Numbered from the stretch's first letter, positions 1 to 8,402 are shown. The stretch is 36,275 nt of DNA from CAYOHP01 sp964403795 [NCBI: uncultured bacterium] (GCA_964403795.1 CAYOHP010000059.1:1-36275); one strand, 5' to 3'. Program-made: numbers and translations. The notes: generated from the sequence alone by a model not told the origin.

Positions 1-703
1 AGGTCCCGGAGTCCTTGACCCCGGCGGCCCGCTTCACCCCGGATTCCACAAGGTCGCCGAGCTGGGCGGCCACCGCCGCCACCGCCAGCAGGCAGACCCC
101 GCGGGCCGGTCCCATCCCCGGGATCCGCCCGATCTCCCCCCCTGCCCAGGCGAAGACCGCGATCGCCGCCGGCACCCCGGTGGCGAACCCGCCGATGGCG
201 CCTTCCCAGGTCTTCTTGGGCGAGACCTGGGGCGAGAACTTGTGCCGGCCCAAGGCCCGGCCCACGAAATAGGCACCCGAGTCCTGGACCCAGATCAGGG
301 CCAGGACCGCCAGCACCGTCGCCCGGCCCTCGGGACCGTGGCGCAGGGCCCCGAACAGCCCGAACGGCAGCGCGTAGAGCCCCAGGCCCGCCAGGGCGGA
401 GATCCTGGCCTTGACCCGGACCGGGTCGATGGGCGGGAACGCCAGCGGCAGGGCCAGGCCCGCCAGGCCCGCCAGGAGGACTCCGAGGACCGGATCCAGG
501 CCGCGGGTCCCGGAGAGCCCCAGTGCCAGGCACCAGATCCCGGCATCCCTGGGCGGTCGGGCCACCGCCAGCAGAGCCGCCAATTCGCCCAGGGCCAGCG
601 CCGCCAAGACCCCCATCGCGATTCCCAGCGGCAGTCCGCCGACCCAGACGCACCAAAGGAACGGCGGGGCTGCCACCAGGGCGGCGAGGATCCGGGTGGT
701 CAC
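1..703 (-). CDS. cdsA: Phosphatidate cytidylyltransferase (CDP-diglyceride synthase), C-terminus cut by window edge
   Basis: CdsA makes CDP-diacylglycerol from phosphatidate and CTP in the inner membrane, feeding phospholipid synthesis. About 234 residues are visible; the protein runs off the left edge. Reading leftward, the N-terminal half is a series of hydrophobic segments. The family motifs follow: WVQDSGAYFVGR, then SPKKTWEGAIGG, then QLGDLVESGVKRAAGVKDSG. The last is the beginning of the CTP-transferase signature (K-R-x4-K-D-x-G); its conserved end lies outside the window. The start is GTG at 701-703, overlapping the uppS stop as GTGA, so translation is probably coupled. Its place as last gene of rpsB-tsf-pyrH-frr-uppS-cdsA is the classic bacterial order. 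The identification is firm; only the missing C-terminus is unknown. Confidence 0.95.
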   Translation of the reverse strand, partial: MTTRILAALVAAPPFLWCVWVGGLPLGIAMGVLAALALGELAALLAVARPPRDAGIWCLALGLSGTRGLDPVLGVLLAGLAGLALPLAFPPIDPVRVKARISALAGLGLYALPFGLFGALRHGPEGRATVLAVLALIWVQDSGAYFVGRALGRHKFSPQVSPKKTWEGAIGGFATGVPAAIAVFAWAGGEIGRIPGMGPARGVCLLAVAAVAAQLGDLVESGVKRAAGVKDSGT

Positions 704-1464
704 GCCTGGGCACTCCCGAAGCGGCGATCCCTCGCCTGGAAGTCGACCAGGGCGGAGAGCAGCTCCCGCCGGGAGAGGTCCGGCCACAGGGTCTCGGTGA
801 AGTGGAGTTCGGCGTAGGCCGACTGCCACAACAGGTAGTTCGAGACCCTCACCTCCCCCCCGGTGCGGATCACGAGTTCGGGATCGGGCATGCCCCGGGT
901 GTCGAGGTACCCGCCCAGCATCGCCTCGTCCAGGTCCTCGGGATCGAGCCGCCCTTCCTTGGCCTCCCGGCAGAGGACCCGAGCGGCCCGCACCAGCTCG
1001 TCGCGCGACCCGTAGTCGATGGCCAGGGCGAGCTCCAGCTCGGTACCACCGGCCAGGGCCTCGCGGCTCCGCTCCATCTGGTCGCGGACCGGGGCCGGCA
1101 AGCGATCCAGCCGGCCGATCAAGCGCAGCTTGACCCCTCCCCGTGCCAACCCCTCCTCCTCGGCGGCCATGGTGTTCTGGAGCAGCCGCATCAGGCCCTC
1201 GACCTCGAGGGGGCTCCGGGACCAGTTCTCGGACGAAAAGGTATAGAGGGTGAGGAACCGGATCCCCAGGCGCCGGCAGGTCTGGATCACCATGCGGACC
1301 GATTCGCGCCCGTGGTGGTGCCCGAAGAGACGCTCCCGGGTCAGCTTCTTGGCCCAGCGACCATTGCCATCCATGATGCAGGCCAGGTGGCGGGGCAGGC
1401 GGGCCGGGTCGAGCCGGGCGGCGAGAGCCGCCTCTTCGGCATCGTAGGGAGCGGGTTCCTTCAC
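700..1464 (-). CDS. uppS: Undecaprenyl diphosphate synthase (cis-prenyltransferase)
   Basis: UppS condenses isopentenyl diphosphate onto farnesyl diphosphate to make the C55 lipid carrier for peptidoglycan and polysaccharide export. The protein is 254 residues, normal for the family. The catalytic aspartate sits in MDGNGRWAKK (Asp32). FSSENW and the substrate-binding RTGGEVRVSNYLLWQ stretch follow; the usual form is RTSGE, so one Ser is Gly here. Both the YAELHFTETLWPDL segment and the C-terminal arginine-rich end fit. The start is GTG, chosen because AGGAGG lies 9 nt upstream (1474-1479 on the plus strand) and the protein aligns from here. It sits 75 nt after frr and overlaps cdsA by 4 nt. 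Confidence 0.97.
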   Translation of the reverse strand: MKEPAPYDAEEAALAARLDPARLPRHLACIMDGNGRWAKKLTRERLFGHHHGRESVRMVIQTCRRLGIRFLTLYTFSSENWSRSPLEVEGLMRLLQNTMAAEEEGLARGGVKLRLIGRLDRLPAPVRDQMERSREALAGGTELELALAIDYGSRDELVRAARVLCREAKEGRLDPEDLDEAMLGGYLDTRGMPDPELVIRTGGEVRVSNYLLWQSAYAELHFTETLWPDLSRRELLSALVDFQARDRRFGSAQA

Positions 1465-1539
1465 CGGGACATGCCTCCTGGCGTGGGTCGGACCGCAACC
1501 CGGCCTCAGGGGACCGGCCGGGGAGCGCCTGGCCCCGGC

Positions 1540-2100
1540 TCAGATCTCGGTGATGTCCTTCTCCTTGTGGGCCATCAGCTTGTCGATCGACTCCACGAAG
1601 CGGTCGGTCAGGACCTGGACGTCCTCGAGCCCCTTCTTGGCCAGGTCCTCGGTGAGCTTGCGACCCTTCTCCAGGGCCTTCACCTTGTCGTTGGCCTCTC
1701 GCCGGAGGGTGCGGATCCGGACCTTGCCCTCCTCGCCCTTCTTCCGCATCTCCTTGACCAGGGTCTTCCTGGTCTCGGAGGTGAGCTCGGGGAGGGTGAC
1801 CCGGATCAGGATGCCGTCGCTCTGGACCGGGACGTTCAGGCCGGACTGCTGGGCGATGGCCTGTTCCAGGGCCTTCATGCTGCCCTTGTCGTAGGGCTGG
1901 ACCACCAGGCAGCGGCCCTCCTGGACCGAGATCTGGGCCAACGACCGGATCGGGGTGTGGGTCCCGTAGTAGTCCACCTGCACATGGTCGAGCATCCCGG
2001 GATGGGCCCGTCCGGTCCGGATCCGCGAGAACTCGTTCTTGAGGGCCTCGATCGCCCCGTCCATCTCCAGCTCGGTCTCGGTGAGCACGTCGTCGATCAC
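1540..2100 (-). CDS. frr: Ribosome recycling factor
   Basis: RRF splits the post-termination ribosome together with EF-G in the cytoplasm. The protein has 186 residues, the standard length. It shows the family pattern: an N-terminal helix (MIDDVLTETELEMDGAIEALKNEFS is its first turn region), then IRTGRAHPGMLDHVQVDYYGT. The domain II strand region IRVTLPELTSETRKTLVKEM and the long C-terminal helix with RTLRREANDKVK follow. The start is GTG with a strong AAGGAGGA 8 nt upstream. It lies 43 nt downstream of pyrH and 75 nt upstream of uppS in the same operon. Nothing unusual is seen. Confidence 0.97.
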   Translation of the reverse strand: MIDDVLTETELEMDGAIEALKNEFSRIRTGRAHPGMLDHVQVDYYGTHTPIRSLAQISVQEGRCLVVQPYDKGSMKALEQAIAQQSGLNVPVQSDGILIRVTLPELTSETRKTLVKEMRKKGEEGKVRIRTLRREANDKVKALEKGRKLTEDLAKKGLEDVQVLTDRFVESIDKLMAHKEKDITEI

Positions 2101-2143
2101 GGATACCGTCCTCCTTCGACGCCGCCTGCGGCGTCCCCGACCC

Positions 2144-2875
2144 CTAGCGTTCCGGTCCCGAGATCAGCGTCCCCACCCGTCCATCGCCCCGGGCGATGCG
2201 GTGGAAATTCTCGGGATCGTCGAACTTGAAGACCCGGATCGGCATCCCGACCTCCTGGCACAAGGCGATGGCGGTCTGGTCCATCACCTTGAGCCCCTGT
2301 TCCAGGACCTCCTGGTAGGTGAGCCGATCGTACCGTCGGGCACCCGGGTTCTTCACCGGGTCCTCGGCATAGACGCCGTCGACCTTGGTGGCCTTGAACA
2401 GCACCTCGGCCTCGATCTCCGAGGCCCTGAGGGCAGCCGCCGAGTCGGTGGTGAAGAACGGGTTGCCGGTCCCGCCCGCCAGGATGGCCGGCCGGCCGTG
2501 GCGCAGACCGGCCAGGACCTGGGCCGAGTTGAAGCGCCGGGCGAAGGCGGGCATCTCGAAGGGCGTATAGACCTCGGACTCCACTCCGTAGCTCCCGAGC
2601 ACATCCTGGAGGGCGACCGCGTTGATGATGGTGGCGAGCATCCCCATGTAGTCGCCGCTCACCCGCGACACGCCCTCCATGACCATGCGGGCACCCCGGA
2701 AGATGTTGCCGCCCCCGAGCACCACCGCCACCTCCAGGCCGGCGCTACGCAGCAGCATCAGCTGCTGGCAGAAGAACTGGAGGATCTGCGGGTCGAAGGT
2801 GACCTCGGGGTTGCCCCCGTTCAAGGCTTCGCCCGAGAGCTTGAGCAGGATGCGCTTGAGGGTGGGCTTGGTCAC
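2144..2875 (-). CDS. pyrH: UMP kinase
   Basis: PyrH phosphorylates UMP to UDP and is a hexameric amino-acid-kinase-fold enzyme, normally regulated by GTP and UTP. The protein has 243 residues. It opens with KRILLKLSGEALNG, the phosphate-binding loop, followed by VVLGGGNIFRG, then LAGGTGNPFFTTDSAA (nucleotide/UMP site) and ATKVDGVYAEDP. The C-terminus FKFDDPENFHRIARG resembles typical PyrH tails. The start is GTG, only 7 nt after the tsf stop. A Shine-Dalgarno-like AAGGAGG lies inside the end of tsf, about 12 nt upstream, so it depends on the upstream gene for expression. The assignment is secure. Confidence 0.97.
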   Translation of the reverse strand: MTKPTLKRILLKLSGEALNGGNPEVTFDPQILQFFCQQLMLLRSAGLEVAVVLGGGNIFRGARMVMEGVSRVSGDYMGMLATIINAVALQDVLGSYGVESEVYTPFEMPAFARRFNSAQVLAGLRHGRPAILAGGTGNPFFTTDSAAALRASEIEAEVLFKATKVDGVYAEDPVKNPGARRYDRLTYQEVLEQGLKVMDQTAIALCQEVGMPIRVFKFDDPENFHRIARGDGRVGTLISGPER

Positions 2876-2882
2876 CGGTCGC

Positions 2883-3767
2883 TCAGTCCTCCTTGGCGGC
2901 CTGGATCCCCTCGCCGACCTCGTACCGGGCGAAAGCGGTGACCTTCAGGGTCTTGCCCACCTTCTTCCCGACCTCGGCGACGATCTCGCGGACGGCCTTC
3001 TTCTGTTCCTTCACGAACGGCTGGTCGAGCAGGCAGACCTCGGAGAAGAACTTCTTGAGGCGCCCCTCGGCGATCTTGGCCACCATGTTCTCGGGCTTGC
3101 CCTCCTCGAGGGCCCGCTGCTTCTGGATCTCGCGCTCCTTGTCGAGCTCGGCAGCCGGGACGCTCTCGGGGTCGAGCCAGCTGGGGCGCATGGCGGCCGC
3201 CTGCATGGCCACGTCCCGGGCCAGGGCCCGGACCTCGTCGTTGGTCCCGTCGTCCCCGGAGACGGCCACCAGGACGCCGATCCGGCCGCCCATGTGGACG
3301 TACTCCTGGACGAAGCCGGGAGCCTTCGGGACGATCCTCTCGAAGCGCCGGACGACCAGCTTCTCGCCGATGGTGCCGGTCAACTCCTTGACCCGGGCGT
3401 CGACGGTCTTGCCGGTCCCGGGGATCTCGAGGGCCGAGAGCGCCGCCAGATCGGCCGGACCGCGGGTGGCGATCAAGGCCCCCACCGCCTCGACCAGCGA
3501 CTCGAACTCGGGATTCCGGGCCACGAAGTCGGTCTCGCAGTTCACTTCCACCGCGACTCCGACCCCGCCCTCGGCCTTGGCGAGCACCTTGCCCTCGGCG
3601 GCGGTCTTGCCGGCCCGCTTGGCGGCGGTCGCCTGCCCCTTGGTGCGCAGGATCTCGACGGCCCGGTCGAAGTCCCCGTTGGCCTCGTTCAAGGCCTTCT
3701 TGCAGTCCATCATCCCGACGCCGGTCATCTCCCGGAGTCGCATCACGTCCGAAGCCGAGATCGCCAT
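2883..3767 (-). CDS. tsf: Elongation factor Ts
   Basis: EF-Ts is the GDP-exchange factor for EF-Tu. The protein has 294 residues (E. coli 283). The UBA-like N-terminus VMRLREMTGVGMMDCKKAL is intact, followed by the Tu-contact motif CETDFVARN at about residue 77. The two core subdomains and a coiled-coil insertion region follow, and the protein ends in TAFARYEVGEGI, typical of the C-terminal module. ATG at 3765-3767 is the only sensible start, although the sequence just before it is a G-rich tract rather than a clear Shine-Dalgarno. The gene is separated from rpsB by 117 nt containing an extreme poly-C/poly-G hairpin (listed separately), which could set the rpsB:tsf ratio. Confidence 0.97.
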   Translation of the reverse strand: MAISASDVMRLREMTGVGMMDCKKALNEANGDFDRAVEILRTKGQATAAKRAGKTAAEGKVLAKAEGGVGVAVEVNCETDFVARNPEFESLVEAVGALIATRGPADLAALSALEIPGTGKTVDARVKELTGTIGEKLVVRRFERIVPKAPGFVQEYVHMGGRIGVLVAVSGDDGTNDEVRALARDVAMQAAAMRPSWLDPESVPAAELDKEREIQKQRALEEGKPENMVAKIAEGRLKKFFSEVCLLDQPFVKEQKKAVREIVAEVGKKVGKTLKVTAFARYEVGEGIQAAKED

Positions 3768-3806
3768 CCCGGACCCCCCCCCTACCCGGGGTCGTTCCGG
3801 GGGCCT

Positions 3807-3835
3807 CCCCCCCCCGCGCCGGGGGGGGGGGGGGG
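3807..3835. promoter_or_regulatory. Poly-C/poly-G hairpin between rpsB and tsf
   Basis: On the plus strand there are nine C at 3807-3815, GCGCC at 3816-3820, then fifteen G at 3821-3835. Six more G follow at 3841-3846. The transcript (minus strand) could fold into a stem of up to nine G-C pairs. The G strand could also form a quadruplex. It sits in the rpsB-tsf gap, where many bacteria place an attenuator. No U-tract follows, so a simple intrinsic terminator is not shown. Long homopolymers are also prone to assembly error, so the exact run length is uncertain. Confidence 0.45.
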
Positions 3836-3884
3836 TGGGTGGGGGGCGCCGGGCCCGCCCGGGGCGCCGCCGCTCGGGTCGGGC

Positions 3885-4823
3885 TCAGGCGCCGGCCGGA
3901 GCCGCTTCCTCGGCCGGGGCCTCGGCGGCGGTCTCGGCCGGGGGAGTCGCGCTCTCCTCGGCTGCGGCCTCCTCGGTCCCAGCCTCGTCGTCCTGGTCGC
4001 CCTTGGCGGCCTTCTGCTGGCGCTCGGCGAGGGCCTCGGCCATTCCCTGGGCGAGGTACTGCGAGACGACCTTGATGGAGCGGATGGCGTCGTCGTTCCC
4101 CGGGATCACGTAGTCGATCTCGTCCGGGTCGCAGTTGGTGTCGACCAGGCCCACGATCGGGATCGAGAGCTTGCGGGCTTCCTTGATCGCGATGTGTTCG
4201 CGCTTGGGGTCGATCACGAAGACCACGTCGGGGAGGCCCCGCATCTCCTTGATGCCCCCGAGGTACTTGTCCAGCCGGGCCAGCTGCTTGCGGAGCTTGG
4301 CCGCCTCCTTCTTGACGCGGCGGTCGAGCTCCCCCTCCTCCTGCATCTTCTCGATGCTCTTCAAGTGCTTGACCCGCTTCTGGATGGTGTCGAAGTTGGT
4401 GAGCATGCCGCCGAGCCAGCGCTCGGTGACCCAGTAGGCGCCGGCCTTCTTGGCCTCGCGCTGCACGATCTCCTGGGCCTGTCGCTTGGTGGAGACGAAG
4501 AGGACCTTCTTGCCGTCCCGCACCGCGCCGGCGAGGAAGTTCCGGGCCCGCTTCAGGCCCCGGAGCGTCTTCTGGAGGTCGAGGATGTGGACGTCGTTGC
4601 GCTTCCCGAAGATGAAGCGCCCCATCTTGGGATTCCACTTCTTGGTCTGGTGACCGAAATGCACGCCGGCCTCGAGGAGGACCTTGATGTCCACCTCGCC
4701 GAGCGGGGTGTCGTCCTCGAGAGGGTTGACGACCGGACCCTGGGCCTCGAGCGGGGGAGTGTCCTCGGGGGGGGAATCGAGGTCGTCGTCGAGGTCGTCG
4801 AAATCGTCGGGAGTGTCACGCAT
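3885..4823 (-). CDS. rpsB: 30S ribosomal protein S2 with long acidic N- and C-terminal extensions
   Basis: S2 binds the 30S body near the head junction and recruits S1. The core runs from VHFGHQTKKWNPKM (about residue 54) through GGMLTNFDTI and IPGNDDAIRSIKVVSQYLA, all family hallmarks. The protein is about 312 residues against 241 in E. coli. Some 40 extra residues precede the core and are extremely acidic (many Asp/Glu, starting MRDTPDDFDDLDDD). About 40 extra residues rich in Ala, Glu and Pro close it. Two ATGs are possible, 4827-4829 and 4821-4823. I chose the second because GGAAAGG is 8 nt upstream of it but only 2 nt upstream of the first. It is the first gene of the operon, with a promoter and structured leader upstream. 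Confidence 0.96.
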   Translation of the reverse strand: MRDTPDDFDDLDDDLDSPPEDTPPLEAQGPVVNPLEDDTPLGEVDIKVLLEAGVHFGHQTKKWNPKMGRFIFGKRNDVHILDLQKTLRGLKRARNFLAGAVRDGKKVLFVSTKRQAQEIVQREAKKAGAYWVTERWLGGMLTNFDTIQKRVKHLKSIEKMQEEGELDRRVKKEAAKLRKQLARLDKYLGGIKEMRGLPDVVFVIDPKREHIAIKEARKLSIPIVGLVDTNCDPDEIDYVIPGNDDAIRSIKVVSQYLAQGMAEALAERQQKAAKGDQDDEAGTEEAAAEESATPPAETAAEAPAEEAAPAGA

Positions 4824-4848
4824 GGTCATGGCCTTTCCGGGTTGTTCC

Positions 4849-4914
4849 GGTGCGCCGGAGTCCACCGACCCGCGGTCGCGGGCACCCGGAGGAGCTCCTT
4901 CAGGAAGGCGCACC
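4849..4914 (-). promoter_or_regulatory. Structured leader RNA upstream of rpsB (candidate S2 autoregulatory element)
   Basis: In the 5' untranslated region, GGTGCGCC (4907-4914) is perfectly complementary to GGCGCACC (4849-4856). This closes a loop that holds a CCCGCG-AC-CGCGGG hairpin (4869-4882), the palindrome GGAGCTCC (4891-4898) and a small CCTT/AAGG hairpin. The element ends about 25 nt before the start codon. Ribosomal-protein S2 leaders with autoregulation are known in several phyla. That this is one is inference from position and folding potential. Confidence 0.45.
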
Positions 4915-4935
4915 TGAGGTTCGATCAGGGCACGA

Positions 4936-4965
4936 AGGCTACAACGCCCCGGAAGCCCGGGTCAA
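4936..4965 (-). promoter_or_regulatory. Candidate sigma-70 promoter of the rpsB operon
   Basis: Reading leftward, TTGACC (4960-4965) and TAGCCT (4936-4941) are separated by 18 nt. A start of transcription near 4929 would leave a leader of about 105 nt, which contains the paired element described at 4849-4914. TTGACC is the best -35-like hexamer I see in the 234-nt gap between lon and rpsB. The -10 matches only three consensus positions. Confidence 0.4.
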
Positions 4966-5057
4966 ACCTCCGCCCGGCCCGGGCGAGCGCCGGGGCCTGA
5001 GCCGCAGGCCACCTGGAGCCCGATGGGGCCCGGTCCGGACCCCCCCCAAGGCGGCCC

Positions 5058-7514
5058 CTACTTCCCCAGCAGGGCGTGCTCGAGCACCTGCCCCACGTGC
5101 TTGACCGGGATGATCTCCATCGCCTTGGTGACCTCGGCGGGGATCTTCTCCAGGTCCTTCACGTTGGGCTCGGGGATCAGCACCTTCTGGATCCCGGCCC
5201 GATGGGCGGCCAGCAGCTTCTCCTTGATGCCCCCGACCTCGAGGACCTTCCCGAGCAGGGTGACCTCGCCGGTCATGGCGACCCGGGCCGAGACCGCCCG
5301 TCCGGTCAGGGCGGAGACCACGGCCGTGGTGATGGTCACGCCGGCCGAAGGCCCGTCCTTGGGGGTGGCTCCCTCGGGTGCATGGACGTGGAGATCGAAG
5401 TTCTTGTGGAACTCGGCATCCAGGGCGAGCTCCCCGTGGTGCACCCGGACGTAGGTCACCGCCGCCTGCACCGACTCCTGCATGACCTCGCCCAGCGACC
5501 CGGTGATCATGAGCTTCCCGGTGCCGGGCAGGGCCTCCACCTCGAGCGGGAGCAGGGTTCCCCCGGTGGCGGTCCAGGCCAGGCCCTGGACCACGCCCAC
5601 CCGGTCGTCCTCACCCACCCGGTCGGGCCGGAACTTCTCGGGGCCGAGGTGCTCGATCACCATGGCCACGTCGACGGCCACCGGAGGCAGATCCTTGACC
5701 GCCTTCTCCACCGACTTCACGGCCTTCTTCTTGCGGGCGGCCGCCTTCCCCTTGGCCTTCTTGCCCGAGCCCGAGCCCGTCTCGCCGCCGGAGGCCGCCT
5801 CGACATCGGCCTCGAGCTTCTCGGCGATGGTCCGGGCCTCCTTGCGGAGCACCTTGGCGATGGCCCGCTCCAGGCTCCTGACCCCGGCCTCGCGGGTGTA
5901 GGAGGTGATGATCCGGAGCAACGCGTCCTTGCGGAAGGAGACGCTCCCCAGGCCGTTCTCCTCCACCTGCTTCTTGACCAGGTACTTCTCGGCGATGGCC
6001 AGCTTGTCCTCGACCGTGTAGCCCGGGAGCGAGATCTCCTCCATCCGGTCCCTGAGCGGCCCAGGGATCAGGTGCGGGAGGTTGGCGGTGGCGATGAAGA
6101 GCACGTTGGAGAGATCGAACGGCACCGCCAGATAGTGGTCCTGGAAGGCGGCGTTCTGCTCCGGGTCGAGCACCTCGAGAAGGGCCGAGGTGGGGTCGCC
6201 CCGCCAGTCGCGACCGGTCTTGTCGATCTCGTCGAGGAGGAAGACCGGATTCGAGGTCCCCGCCTTCTTGATGTTCTGGATGATCCGGCCCGGCATGGCG
6301 CCGACGTAGGTCTTCCGGTGCCCCCGAATCTCCGCCTCGTCGTGCATGCCGCCCAGCGACATCCGCACGAACTCGCGTCCCATGGCCTTGGCCACCGACA
6401 TGGCGATCGAGGTCTTGCCGACCCCGGGCGGCCCGACCAGGCAGAGGATCGGCCCCTTGAGCTTCTTCTTCAGCTTGAGCACCGAGAGGTACTCGAGGAT
6501 GCGTTCCTTGGGTTCCTCCAGCCCGAAGTGGTCCTGTTCCAGGATCTCCCGGGCATGCTCGATGTCGAGCCGGTCCTCCGAGAGCACCGTCCAGGGCAGT
6601 TCGATGACGGTGTCGAGCCAGTTCCGGATCACCGTCGCCTCGGCCGAGAAGTTCGAGACCTTCGACAGGCGCGAGAGCTCCTGTTCGCACTGCTCGCCCA
6701 CCTTGCGGGGCATCCCGGAGGCCTCGATGCGGCGCTGGTACTCGGCGATCTCGGCCAGCAGGTCGTCGCCTTCGCCGAGTTCCTTCTGGATCGCCTTCAC
6801 CTGCTCCCGCAGGAAGTACTCCTTCTGCAGCGTCTCCATCTGCTTCTTGACCCGGCCCCGGATGCGCTTCTCGACGTGGGCCACCTCGATCTCGCGCTGC
6901 AGGACCTCGGAGACGATCTCGAGGCGCTCCTCGGGATCGACCGCGGCCAGCACCCCCTGCTTGGTGGAAGCCGGCACCTCGAGATGGGCGATCACGATGT
7001 CGGCGAGGCGGCCCGGCGAGTCGAGGCCGGCGATCAGGGGGGCCGCCTCGGGAGAGAGCTTCTTGCCGGGGACGACCTTGGTGGCGGCCTCGAAGAGGCT
7101 GTGGACGTTGCGCATCAGGGCCTGGACCTTGAGCGAGCTGGTGGCGGCCTCCTCGAGCTCATCGACCACCACCCGGTGGATCCCCCTGACGTCGGGGTAC
7201 TCGAGGATCCGGGCCCGGAAGAGGCCCTCCACCATGGCCTTCAGGATCCCATCGGGCAGGCGGGCCACCTGGTGGACCCGGACCACGGTGCCCATGGCGT
7301 GGAGGTCCTGGGGCTCGGGATCGTCCTGGGAGGAGTCCTTCTGCCCGGTGACCACCAGCTCCCGGTCGCCCTCCAGGGCCTTCTCCAGGGCCTCGACCGA
7401 ACTGGGTCGGCCGACGTGGATGGCGGTCACCAGACTGGGGAAGACCACCAGTTCCCTGAGCGGTACCAGCGGCAGTTCCACCTGCTTGCGGGCCGCCCTC
7501 GTGGGTCCAGGCAT
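5058..7514 (-). CDS. lon: ATP-dependent protease Lon (LonA)
   Basis: Lon unfolds and degrades damaged and regulatory proteins in the cytosol. The protein has 818 residues. The N-terminal substrate-binding domain starts at LPLVPLRELVVFP (about residue 14). A coiled coil (about 210-300) leads to the AAA+ module with Walker A GPPGVGKTS (361-369) and Walker B FLLDEID (425-431). The protease domain carries KDGPSAG with nucleophile Ser723 and GGIKEK with catalytic Lys766. An unusual feature is a Gly/Ser then Lys/Ala-rich linker at about 575-608, between the ATPase and the protease. The ATG has GAGGAG 6 nt upstream, within the end of the TPM gene (stop at 7518), so the two are coupled. Confidence 0.97.
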   Translation of the reverse strand: MPGPTRAARKQVELPLVPLRELVVFPSLVTAIHVGRPSSVEALEKALEGDRELVVTGQKDSSQDDPEPQDLHAMGTVVRVHQVARLPDGILKAMVEGLFRARILEYPDVRGIHRVVVDELEEAATSSLKVQALMRNVHSLFEAATKVVPGKKLSPEAAPLIAGLDSPGRLADIVIAHLEVPASTKQGVLAAVDPEERLEIVSEVLQREIEVAHVEKRIRGRVKKQMETLQKEYFLREQVKAIQKELGEGDDLLAEIAEYQRRIEASGMPRKVGEQCEQELSRLSKVSNFSAEATVIRNWLDTVIELPWTVLSEDRLDIEHAREILEQDHFGLEEPKERILEYLSVLKLKKKLKGPILCLVGPPGVGKTSIAMSVAKAMGREFVRMSLGGMHDEAEIRGHRKTYVGAMPGRIIQNIKKAGTSNPVFLLDEIDKTGRDWRGDPTSALLEVLDPEQNAAFQDHYLAVPFDLSNVLFIATANLPHLIPGPLRDRMEEISLPGYTVEDKLAIAEKYLVKKQVEENGLGSVSFRKDALLRIITSYTREAGVRSLERAIAKVLRKEARTIAEKLEADVEAASGGETGSGSGKKAKGKAAARKKKAVKSVEKAVKDLPPVAVDVAMVIEHLGPEKFRPDRVGEDDRVGVVQGLAWTATGGTLLPLEVEALPGTGKLMITGSLGEVMQESVQAAVTYVRVHHGELALDAEFHKNFDLHVHAPEGATPKDGPSAGVTITTAVVSALTGRAVSARVAMTGEVTLLGKVLEVGGIKEKLLAAHRAGIQKVLIPEPNVKDLEKIPAEVTKAMEIIPVKHVGQVLEHALLGK

Positions 7515-7517
7515 CGC

Positions 7518-8402
7518 CTACTCCTCGTTCCCGACCGACCTCGGTCGCTTGCCCCGTATCGTTCCGAGCAACCCCAGATTACCGTAGCGTCGCCGAGTCA
7601 CGAATCCGCATTCCAGGCATTTGGCGGTCCGGGTAGCCAGCCCCCGGCCGCCCCCCAGCCGGACCAGGACCCGAAGCGGCTTGCCGCAGCCCGGACAGTG
7701 CCGGCGTCGCCAGGCCATCCAGCCCAGGACGAGGGCCAGGAGCCCGCCCAGGAGCAGGAGATGGGACGAGTACCCGAGCCGCCGGTACCAGGCCAGGGCC
7801 GGCTCGTTGAAGAGCGACTCGGGAGGCGCCTTGAGGATGGTGTGGACCTCCTCGAGCCGGCTGGCGAGCCGGTCCACCCCGGAGCGGATCCGGGCCCAGG
7901 AGAACCCCTCCCCCTCCGCCAGGAACAGGTCGGCGGCTTCTTCCCGGCTCATGGTCTGGTACATTCCGGCCCCGAGGTTGGTGCCGACCATGCCCTTCCC
8001 GGCCCGGCGATCGATCCCGATCAGGACCAGGGCGAGCCGGTAGTGGTCGAGGCCGGAGAGGGCCTTCTGGAACCGGGCTTCCGCCAGGGCCTCGAACCCG
8101 TCGAAGCCCTCGCACTCCACCGCCGAGACCCTGACCTCGAAGCCGGTCTCCCGGGCGAGCAGGGCCAGGCGCTCCTCCATGGCCGCCAGATCGGCGTGCG
8201 GGAACAGCCCCAGCTCGTCCTCGACCCGGGCCGCCTTCCACGGTTGCCCCGGACGGGCCGGACCGGCGGCCGCCGGCTCCCGGGCGCCGAGTTCCTCGCT
8301 GCCGGCGTCGTCCTCCACCAGGGTCTGGGCGTTCGCCGCGACCGCCAGACCGACCGCCATCAGGCCGGCCCGCCATGCAGATCCCCGGACCCTGGACGCC
8401 AT
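7518..8402 (-). CDS. Secreted/membrane TPM-domain protein with C-terminal zinc ribbon
   Basis: The protein has 294 residues. The N-terminus MASRVRGSAWRAGLMAVGLA looks like a signal peptide ending near AANAQT. Residues about 60-190 match the TPM fold (PF04536), the family of YgcG and chloroplast TLP18.3 proteins, where a few members are acid phosphatases or photosystem repair factors. Here I see ...LGLFPHADLAAMEERLALL then LALVLIGIDRR and MVGTNLGAGM. A transmembrane helix follows (LLLLGGLLALVLGWMAW). A cytoplasmic zinc ribbon comes next, with CPGCG and CLECG pairs. The start ATG overlaps the upstream stop as TGATG, and the stop lies 3 nt before lon. The function is unknown; the link to Lon suggests envelope protein quality control, as inference. 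Confidence 0.8.
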   Translation of the reverse strand: MASRVRGSAWRAGLMAVGLAVAANAQTLVEDDAGSEELGAREPAAAGPARPGQPWKAARVEDELGLFPHADLAAMEERLALLARETGFEVRVSAVECEGFDGFEALAEARFQKALSGLDHYRLALVLIGIDRRAGKGMVGTNLGAGMYQTMSREEAADLFLAEGEGFSWARIRSGVDRLASRLEEVHTILKAPPESLFNEPALAWYRRLGYSSHLLLLGGLLALVLGWMAWRRRHCPGCGKPLRVLVRLGGGRGLATRTAKCLECGFVTRRRYGNLGLLGTIRGKRPRSVGNEE

